Positions 57,582 through 64,000 of a stretch of DNA of 64,000 bases are shown here, piece by piece. Where the stretch lies: positions 62,001 to 126,000 of the forward strand of contig NZ_JABFFR010000035.1 in assembly GCF_013423485.1 (NCBI RefSeq). Reading direction: 5' to 3'. Every line of letters starts with the position of its first letter. Within the stretch, counting starts at the first letter, position 1. The notes beneath the pieces were generated by a model, which was not told the origin of the DNA, searched no databases, and saw only the letters and a program-made list of their open reading frames with translations. This DNA is from Azospirillum oleiclasticum (GTDB lineage Bacteria; Pseudomonadota; Alphaproteobacteria; Azospirillales; Azospirillaceae). Made by a program: the position numbers and the translations under genes.

Positions 57582-59833
57582 TCAGATGGCGCCGATGCGC
57601 TGGTAGAATCCGATCAGGTCGTGGATCCGGCGCGGCATGCCGAAGCGGTCGTTGAAGGTCCTGATGTTGGCATTCAACCGGTCGCGGTCGGCGGCGCGCA
57701 GGATCCCCTCCAGCCGGTCGAGCTGGTCGGTCGATACCGCGATGCCGATGCCATGCTCCTCGGCGAAGCGCGCCATCGCCGTGTACTCCGCGTTCACCAC
57801 GAAGGGGATGTGGGCTTCCAGGTAGGTGTAGAGCTTGGTGGCCATCACGCCGGTGCGCTGCTCCTCGCGGATCTGCACGCTGCCCAGATCGAAGTTCATC
57901 AGCAGCATGCCGAAGTCGTAGAGCTTGAGCCGCGACGCCACACGGTCCGGCGGCGCCCCGTCGATGATGCGGAAGCCGGCGAACTCCCGCTGGAGCCGGA
58001 TGTAGGGCTGGTAGACCGGATCGTCCGGGTTGATGCGGCGGTTGGGGTCGTGCAGCAGGTCGATGCGGATGCCCTGTCGGAGCAGACGGCGGAAGGCATC
58101 GGGCATGGTGACTTCGGGGAACAGCATCGGTTCCAGGGTCCCCGGCACGATCCCGCCGGCATAGACGAGGTGCAGCGCGCCATCCTGCTCCGACAGCTTG
58201 GGGCCGCCGTCGTCCATGAAGTCCGGGCAGGGCCAGGTCTGCATGGTGATCCAGGGCGGCATCGCACCGAAACGCCGTTCCCAGGCCCGCATCGTCGCCT
58301 CGGGGAAGCGGGTGATCACGCCGTCGGCGTTGTGCAGGATGTGGTCTTCCATGTGCAGGTCGAAATCGACCTCGCGGTTCGTCCAGTTCATGCACAGGAA
58401 ATCGCGCTCGGCGTAGACCGAGGTGACGTCGTAGAACTCGCACACCACCTTGGCGTCGCGGCGCGCCTCGATCGCCATACGGGCGAGGTGGTAGTGCCAC
58501 ATCCAGCATTGCACATGGAAGACGGCCGGCGCCGAGGCGCGCAGGATGCCACGCAGGACGAAGAGATTGCCGCCGGCATGCGCCATGCCGTCGAAATGCG
58601 CCCGGAACAGCGACCGCACCGCGGGCTCCGGCTCGTGCAGCGACAGCAGGAACACCCGGAAGCCATTGCGGCGCAGGTGGATGGCCTCGCGCAGGATCAT
58701 GAAATAGGGGATCGAGGCGACGAAGAGGACGGCCGGCCCCGGCCCGCCGGCGTTCATCCCGCCGAGGAAGGGGGCCAGTGTCTTGGCCAGGAAGGAGTTC
58801 ATCCGGTCGTCGATGGCGGCGGCAAGCCCTGTCCCGCCGGACGCTCCGCCCGTCTCGCCGCGTGGAACGAGGTCGAGCAGGGCGTCGCAGGTCTCGGCCA
58901 GCGCGGGCCAGACCGCGCCGGAGGGGGGTTGGCCGAGGCCGCTGCCCAGGGCGCGGACCAGGAGCATCGCCTCCGGCCGGGTCGCCGGGGGGCGGATGCG
59001 TTCCGTGTACACATCCTCGAGCGTGTCGCGGTCGAGGCGGGGCGGCGTCTGGATGGCCACGCTGTCGGTCGTCGTGCCCCCCTGCCGCAGCAGCAGGGCC
59101 GGGCACACCCAGCCGTCGTCGGTTCCGGCGACGCGCACGCCGAGCCGATGGAAACGTCCGTCGCGGACCAGGTCCGGCAGCGTGAAGGCGAAGCCGTGCC
59201 GCCCGTTGCCCACCACCGACCGCTCCAGAGGCGGGCAGGGCAGGGCCGCCCGTTGGATGCCGTGGGCGGAACCGTCGATCACCAGCTCCACAGCGACTGC
59301 CGCGGACGGGGTGGTGCTGTCCCAGGCCCAGCCACGCAGTGTGCCGGCGACCGCCGACAGGATCATGCCGGCAACGGACACGCCGGATGCGGCACCGGCC
59401 CGGTGGACGAGGTCACGGATGCGCCAGACCTCGTCGGCCAGCCGGACCAGAATGGCGGCCCGGTTCGCCGCAGCCGACGTCAGATCGGGATCGACGGCCA
59501 ACGCCCGGTCATAGGCGGCCAACGCCGCATCGTCATCGCCGAGCTTCTGGTGGCAGAAGCCAATGTAGTATTGCGTCCAGCCGGCGTGCTGCCCGGTGAC
59601 GGCAAACCGATCGAAGGGGCGTCCAGCGCCCCGGCCCAATCCTCCAGGTCGAGAAGGGCGGTGCCGAGCGCCAGATTCACCGCAACCAGCCGAGGGTGAC
59701 CGTCCAGGATGGCACGGAAGAGGGCGGCGGCATCGGCCGGCCGCCCCTCCTTGTGCAGCGCCACCGCGGTGGCGTAGGCGTGATCGGGGGATCCGGCAAG
59801 GACCCCGGACGGCGCGGGACGCGCAACGCTCAT
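57582..59833 (-). pseudogene. TPR / glycosyltransferase-like protein interrupted by a frameshift
   Basis: Two overlapping frames together make one protein of about 750 residues. The first (start ATG 59833) encodes MSVARPAPSGVLAGSPDHAY and TPR helices (ALHKEGRPADAAALFRAIL, LVAVNLALGTALLDLEDWAGALD). The second, in another frame, continues the TPR (GWTQYYIGFCHQKLGDDDAALAAYDRALAVDP), then a beta-rich domain and a GT-B-like C-terminal part (VLFVASIPYFMILREAIHLRRNGF, HLVYAGGIVPGTLEP, GVMATKLYTYLEAHIPFVVNAEYTAMARFAEEHGIGIAV). The switch falls in the C run at 59616-59619; one extra C would give LDAPFDRF and a continuous protein. It is either a true frameshift mutation, a phase-variable tract or a sequencing error. 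Confidence 0.75.
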
Positions 59834-59876
59834 GCGCGCTGCGCCCCCGTCGGTCCGGGGGCCGTGCGCGTCCCCG

Positions 59877-61937
59877 TCATTCCGCAGCCATCAACCGCTG
59901 CGTGTCCGCCTCGAGCTGTGCGATGTCCGGGAACTCGATCTCGTCCCGGCGGCGCGAGCCGCAGGCGTTCGGAGCGGCGGCCAGACGCTGCGGAGCCGGA
60001 GCGTCGGAGTAGGAGATGAAGTACGTCTCCCGCTGCTCCTCGCTGTAGGGGCCGTTCTCGAGGTCGTGCAGAGCCAGCAGCACATCCATGTTGCCCGGAT
60101 CGAGTTTCTGCGCCTGCTCGTAATGAACACGTGCCAGCCCGATCGCGCCCTCCTCCATCATGCGCTCGGCGTAGGCGATGTGGCATGCCGGCTCGAACGG
60201 GTTGAACTGGATGGCGGCGCCCAAATGCCGGACGGCCGACGGGCCGGCCCCCACCGACGCGTAGAAGCGTCCGAGTTCGACATGCGCCGGCCAATACCAC
60301 ACGGCCTGCCCGACCATCTCATGCAGCATCGGCGGCGTCTCGTTGCGGCGCCCGGCGTCGATGAGGGCCTGCGCCTCGGCGAACCGCGCGTCGAGCGCCG
60401 GCTTTTCCGGACGATCCTCGAAGCGCACGCGCAGCTCGTTCGGGACGTCGTAGCGCGACAGGCAGCCGCGGCAGGTCAGGCGCAGCGACTGCTCGTTCGC
60501 CACATCGCCCATCAACACGCCGCGATAATCGTTGTGGTGATAGCAGCGCGGGCAGTCCCAGGCGACCCGGTAGAGATCGCCGCGGATCGGGTCCGGCTCC
60601 GGCTCCTTCGCGAAGATGGTCGGTTCGGCAATGCTCAGCAGGCCCGATTGGGCGCTCCAGATCTTGGTCGCAAGAATGCTCAGATCGTCCTCGTTCATCT
60701 TCGAGATGTTGAGGTCGACGAACTGGCTGTCGATGTAATCCACGCGATCCTTGATCAGCCCGTCGCGCACCGCCTCGATGTAGTCGGGGCTGCCCGGATA
60801 CACCTGGAGACGGTTAGTGTTGATCATGTAGCGGCGGTTGTTCGCCCACCACGACATCGACTCGTTGGCGGTCTTCAGCGTCTCGTTGGTGTCGCCGAAG
60901 ATCAGGTTGCCCTGGATGCCCAGCTTCTTGTCGTAGCTGTTGGCGAGCACGACATCGATGCGGGTCTTCTTCGACTTTTTCTTCATGCTGTCGAGGATTT
61001 CCTGGCTCATCGCCTCGATGCCGTAGCTGATGTAGGTGCAGCCGGCACGTTTCATGGCGTCCAGGATGCGGTCCTCGGCGCAGTTGGTGTGGAGCTGCAC
61101 CATCCACTGAAGGTTGTAGGGCTCGATCCGCTCGCAGAACTCCAGCAGCCGCGCCTTCTTCAGGGAGAACAACTCGTCGATGATCGCCACCATGTTGATC
61201 TGGTAGCGCTCGATCCGGTACTCCAGCTCGGCGAAGAAGTCGTCGAAGGGCCGCTCGCGGTAGACCTTGCCGGTCGGGTGGAAGCAGAAGGTGCAGCGGT
61301 AGGGACAGGAGCGGCTGGTGATCATATCGATCGACCGCGGCTTGTCCTTGGTGTGGAAGAAATAATTGTCGGTCGGCCGCTGCAGATCGATGACGTCGCC
61401 GAAGCCGAAACCGTCATAGTCGGGCCAGGCGATCGTGCCCAAATCCGCGATGGCCGGGCGAGACAGGGTGCGCTTGATGGCCCCCTTCGAATCCTTGTAG
61501 ACGATGCCGAGCACACCGGCGAGGTCACGACCGCGCTCCAGAGCGTCGGCCAGATCGACGATGGTTTCCTCACCCTCGCCGATGACGCCGACGTCGATGT
61601 CCATCACCACCGGTCCGGCTTCCGGGTCGCTCGACAGGCAACCGCCGCCCGCGATGTTGATCACGTCGGGCTTGACGCGCCGCGCCGCGGCGAACAGGTC
61701 CTTGACCATCGGCATGAAGGGCGACAGGCCGCCGCTGGCGACCGCATCGGGCTTGATCGCCCGCACCGTTTCGGCAACCAGCTGCACCGGATCGGTGGCG
61801 GAATGGTTGCAGTTCAGGCAATGCACCTCGTGCCCGGCCCGCTTCAGAGCCGAGGAGATGTAGCCGAGCCCCAGTGGGAACTGATAAAAGTCGCCCGGCG
61901 CGGCCGTGAATTTCGGTGCGACGATCAGGATTCGCAT
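59877..61937 (-). CDS. B12-binding radical SAM protein with Zn ribbon and C-terminal TPR
   Basis: A 686-residue protein. N-terminal cobalamin-binding Rossmann domain (MRILIVAPKFTA; FPLGLGYISSALKRAGHEV). Radical SAM core with the CxxxCxxC cluster RSCPYRCTFCFHPTG, followed by IDELFSLKKARLLEFCERI and ISYGIEAMSQEILDSMKKKSKKTRI. A Cys4 ribbon (WDCPRCYHHN...LTCRGCLSRYD) near residues 475-515. C-terminal TPR helices (GRFYASVGAGPSAVRHLGAAIQFNPFEPACHIAYAERMMEEG). The B12/SAM set suggests methylation or a radical rearrangement of an unreactive carbon. TPR units also occur in the next gene, so both may act on one large substrate such as a glycan or flagellin (inference). Confidence 0.9.
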   Translation of the reverse strand: MRILIVAPKFTAAPGDFYQFPLGLGYISSALKRAGHEVHCLNCNHSATDPVQLVAETVRAIKPDAVASGGLSPFMPMVKDLFAAARRVKPDVINIAGGGCLSSDPEAGPVVMDIDVGVIGEGEETIVDLADALERGRDLAGVLGIVYKDSKGAIKRTLSRPAIADLGTIAWPDYDGFGFGDVIDLQRPTDNYFFHTKDKPRSIDMITSRSCPYRCTFCFHPTGKVYRERPFDDFFAELEYRIERYQINMVAIIDELFSLKKARLLEFCERIEPYNLQWMVQLHTNCAEDRILDAMKRAGCTYISYGIEAMSQEILDSMKKKSKKTRIDVVLANSYDKKLGIQGNLIFGDTNETLKTANESMSWWANNRRYMINTNRLQVYPGSPDYIEAVRDGLIKDRVDYIDSQFVDLNISKMNEDDLSILATKIWSAQSGLLSIAEPTIFAKEPEPDPIRGDLYRVAWDCPRCYHHNDYRGVLMGDVANEQSLRLTCRGCLSRYDVPNELRVRFEDRPEKPALDARFAEAQALIDAGRRNETPPMLHEMVGQAVWYWPAHVELGRFYASVGAGPSAVRHLGAAIQFNPFEPACHIAYAERMMEEGAIGLARVHYEQAQKLDPGNMDVLLALHDLENGPYSEEQRETYFISYSDAPAPQRLAAAPNACGSRRRDEIEFPDIAQLEADTQRLMAAE

Positions 61938-62161
61938 TCTAATGGTTCCCCCTTGCCCGTGCTGTCACCCTGCCGTACGGCCGTTGCGATGGTTGCAATC
62001 GCTATGTCCGCGAAGCAAGATTACCATAACATGGGTACTCCGTACGCGACAAGACTTAGCAGAGAAGTTTCGTCAAAGTCGAACAACCCTACAGCCCTTG
62101 AGGCAATAACCATAGCGACTCATGGACACATGGTTTCTGACGATAACAACTTTGCACATTC
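61938..62161. promoter_or_regulatory. Promoter gap upstream of the B12-radical SAM gene
   Basis: 224 bp, AT-richer than its surroundings (62015-62165 especially), between two leftward genes. It should contain the promoter for radical SAM-TPR/glycosyltransferase. I see no palindrome, riboswitch-like B12-box or small gene that I can support. Confidence 0.4.
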
Positions 62162-63145
62162 TTACGCCAACTCTGACCGCCGGTTTGCCTGGAGGCGCAG
62201 CAGGGACGCTTCGGCGGCCGGGTCCAAAGCATCGGCAGGCTGTGGCGGCACCTGTTCCAGCCATGCCCGCATGTCGCGGGCGGAGTCGGCCAAGGGCCGC
62301 GGCCGCAGCCCGGCGCGGAACGCACGGCCGCCGTTTATCGCGTAGAGCCAACGCCACGCCGCCGGAAGCGCCGACCATTCCGCCAGATCGAGCCAGCGCG
62401 CCCCGCCCGGTCGCCTCCCGAGGAGATCGGGTGGCACCCAGACCGGCACCGTGCCGCTGTCACCGGCGAGCGCGGCCATCAGCTCCGCGGCGCTGTGCGC
62501 CGGCCCCACGGCGTTGTAGGTGCCGCAGACCTGCCGCTCCAGCATGCGCACCAGCCATCCGGCAACATCGCGCGCGTCGATCACCTGCCAGCGCTGCGTC
62601 GGACCACCGGGCACCAGCATGGCGCCACCCGCGGCGCCCCGCCGGACCCAATAGGGGAAACGGTGCGCCTGATCCCAAGGGCCCACGAGGCAGCCGGGCC
62701 GGACGATCAGCGCGTCATCGCCGTAGACGCGGCGCAGCGCCTCCTCGCAGGCGGCCTTCAGCGGCCCGTAGGTGATGGCGTCCAGCGGCGCCTCGTCCGG
62801 GACCGGGGTGGTGTCGGACGGGTGGTGCTCGTCGATGCCGGGCACCGGTGCCCCGGCGTACTGGTTGACGCTGGATATGAAGGCATAGTGCGGCACGCCG
62901 ACTCGCAACCGGCGTGCCGCCGCGTCCACCTGACGCGGGCGGTAGCCGCAGGTGTCGACCACCGCGTCCCAGCGACGCCCGTCCAGCACCGACAGGTCGC
63001 CGTCGCGATCGCCGAGCAGCAGCTCCACCCCCGGTCGCGGCTGATGGCGGCGCTTGAAATGCGTGACCGCGTGCCCCGCAGTCAGCAAGGCATCCGTCAG
63101 GTGCCGGCCGAGGAAAACGCCGCCGCCGAGGATCAGGACCCTCAT
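62162..63145 (-). CDS. NAD-dependent epimerase/dehydratase family protein
   Basis: A 327-residue protein with VLILGGGVFLGRHLTDALLTAGH (Gly-rich NAD motif), WDAVVDTCGYRPRQV, YAFISSVNQYAGAPVPG, YGPLKAACEEALRRVYG (Tyr-x3-Lys) and IVRPGCLVGPWDQ. The first Gly motif is G-G-G-x-F-L-G, as in the atypical reductase-like subgroup. The stop of the partial SPASM gene overlaps ATG 63145 (ATGA), so they are co-transcribed; ATG 63154 is an alternative. It is probably a sugar-nucleotide or glycan-modifying reductase, given the radical SAM and glycosyltransferase neighbours. Confidence 0.85.
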   Translation of the reverse strand: MRVLILGGGVFLGRHLTDALLTAGHAVTHFKRRHQPRPGVELLLGDRDGDLSVLDGRRWDAVVDTCGYRPRQVDAAARRLRVGVPHYAFISSVNQYAGAPVPGIDEHHPSDTTPVPDEAPLDAITYGPLKAACEEALRRVYGDDALIVRPGCLVGPWDQAHRFPYWVRRGAAGGAMLVPGGPTQRWQVIDARDVAGWLVRMLERQVCGTYNAVGPAHSAAELMAALAGDSGTVPVWVPPDLLGRRPGGARWLDLAEWSALPAAWRWLYAINGGRAFRAGLRPRPLADSARDMRAWLEQVPPQPADALDPAAEASLLRLQANRRSELA

Positions 63146-64000
63146 CGCACCCATTCCGGAACGATACCCTCATACGCCGAGTGTGTCGCGAGAGGGGCCG
63201 GAGGGCGTGTCATGGTGGTAAGAAGCCCTTCCACCATCGGGTGCCGTTCGCGCGCGAGCTGTTCCGACAGGGCCGCGGCGGCGGCGTCGCGCCGGCCGTC
63301 GTTCAGCAGGGTACGGGCCGCCGCGCAGACGGCCCCGACCAGATAGGGGCGGAAGAGGCCGACGTCCGGCAGCGTCATCCGCGCCTCGTTGAGGCGCAGC
63401 AGGAACTCCGTCCGGCCGAGCACGCGCCCGCTGCCGGCCCCGCCGGATCGCAGCAGCAGGAGGGGCCCCGCCGCGGCGAAGGGCTGGTCCTCCACGCACA
63501 CGGTCGTGTCGTCCGTGCTGTCCAGCCACGCCATGTAGTGGGCGACGGAGGCGGCGTTGTCCTCGCCCCGCAGGCTGGCGTCGAGGCACAGGGCGCGCAG
63601 CAGCGACGCCAGCGGTTCCGGTGTTCCGTCGATGGCGGCCTCCAGCGCCGCCATGTCGCGGAAGCCCTGCGGCGCGGCCCCGTCGCCGGCGTCGATCAGG
63701 AACGGCACCGGCCACACCAGGCGCTCCACGCGGTCCAGGCGGGTCCGGTGCTCGTCGATGATCGTGCGCAGGTACGGATCGGCGCGGGCCTCCTCCCGCG
63801 TCGGCAGGGTGCCGGTGCGCAGCGCCGCGCAATGCAGCGGGTTGCAGGCGGTGAAGCTGCCGTCCAACACCGAGTCGCGGATGCGCCGCACGGTGTCGGA
63901 GTTGACCGCCGCCGCCAGCCCATCCCCGTCCAGACTGCCGGCGGGCAGGTTCAGGTAGTGGGAATGGCAGACGTACAGGTTGCCATCCCGCTCGACGTTC
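63142..64000 (-). CDS. Radical SAM/SPASM-type protein, C-terminal part (runs off the right edge)
   Basis: The open frame continues past the window edge; the first visible residues are NVERDGNLYVCHSHYLNLPAG, then LDGDGLAAAVNSDTVRRIRDSVLDGSFTACNPLHCAAL. The Cys spacing and the I-R-x-S-x-L-D-G-S-x-x-x-C-N-x-x-x-C pattern are those of an auxiliary-cluster (SPASM) domain. A roughly 200-residue C-terminal region follows that I do not recognise (GAGSGRVLGRTEFLLRLNEAR). The radical SAM core should lie outside the window. A GTG at 63891 is only an internal codon. Confidence 0.75.
   Translation of the reverse strand, partial: NVERDGNLYVCHSHYLNLPAGSLDGDGLAAAVNSDTVRRIRDSVLDGSFTACNPLHCAALRTGTLPTREEARADPYLRTIIDEHRTRLDRVERLVWPVPFLIDAGDGAAPQGFRDMAALEAAIDGTPEPLASLLRALCLDASLRGEDNAASVAHYMAWLDSTDDTTVCVEDQPFAAAGPLLLLRSGGAGSGRVLGRTEFLLRLNEARMTLPDVGLFRPYLVGAVCAAARTLLNDGRRDAAAAALSEQLARERHPMVEGLLTTMTRPPAPLATHSAYEGIVPEWVR

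Noticed and set aside
59480..59833. A separate 117-residue TPR protein
   Set aside because: Its C-terminal 45 residues lose TPR character exactly where the other frame resumes it, so it is the 5' part of a frameshifted gene.
1..64000. tRNA, rRNA, riboswitch, CRISPR or insertion sequence
   Set aside because: No cloverleaf, array of spaced repeats, transposase or terminal inverted repeats could be found by reading both strands.

Overview
This window is a GC-rich, densely coding chromosomal or megaplasmid segment. Its families and codon use suggest an alphaproteobacterium of the Azospirillum/Rhodospirillales kind. That is inferred from gene content (TRAP and TctABC transporters, MocR and IclR regulators, acyl-CoA-centred catabolism); no rRNA or other phylogenetic marker is present. 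I see no tRNA, rRNA, CRISPR array, transposase or phage gene. Intergenic gaps are short (all under 300 bp) and hold promoters, operator-like palindromes and hairpins.

Layout. 0-5 kb: housekeeping genes, namely the start of a pyruvate dehydrogenase E1/transketolase-like gene, a divergent Lrp/AsnC regulator, a receiver-domain protein without its phospho-acceptor Asp, an App1-like phosphatase, a NUDIX hydrolase and an L,D-transpeptidase. 5-28.6 kb: catabolic region A. A leftward operon (acyl-CoA carboxyltransferase, FAD dehydrogenase, enoyl-CoA hydratase, TRAP transporter) diverges from a rightward biotin carboxylase/BCCP pair. Then come a flavin reductase, an acyl-CoA dehydrogenase-MaoC-tetrarhodanese-HMGCS-like/DUF35-thiolase operon, a MocR regulator, and an acyl-CoA ligase-RibBA-like pseudoenzyme pair followed by SDR-ACAD-family flavoprotein-MaoC-MFS.

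28.6-36.9 kb: one leftward operon (iclR, ABC binding protein, isocitrate-lyase-family enzyme, LeuC-like, LeuD-like, ABC ATPase, permease, TauD-family dioxygenase, SDR). It resembles an alkylmaleate hydratase/alkylmalate lyase route with its own importer. 37-47.9 kb: catabolic region B. A leftward operon (acyl-CoA dehydrogenase, TetR, phenylacetate-CoA-ligase-like enzyme, enoyl-CoA hydratase) diverges from MaoC-ACAD-SDR-HMGCS-like/DUF35-thiolase-quinone oxidoreductase, which is a paralogue of the module in region A. 48-56.3 kb: TauE/SafE permease, ThDP enzyme, IclR regulator, TctABC tricarboxylate transporter, SDR and NAD epimerase. 56.3-64 kb: a branched-chain-type ABC binding protein, then a glycan-type cluster (frameshifted TPR/glycosyltransferase, B12-radical SAM-TPR protein, NAD epimerase, partial SPASM protein).

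How the genes fit together. Regions A and B together look like a peripheral pathway for uptake, CoA activation, carboxylation, beta-oxidation and thiolytic or retro-aldol cleavage of branched or cyclic carboxylic acids. The most unusual parts are: a RibBA homologue that keeps the fold motifs but has lost the catalytic residues of both domains; two HMG-CoA-synthase-like/DUF35 fusions whose catalytic Cys is Gln or Leu, each paired with an intact SCP-x-type thiolase; and a four-domain rhodanese with a single catalytic Cys. The substrate cannot be read from the sequence.
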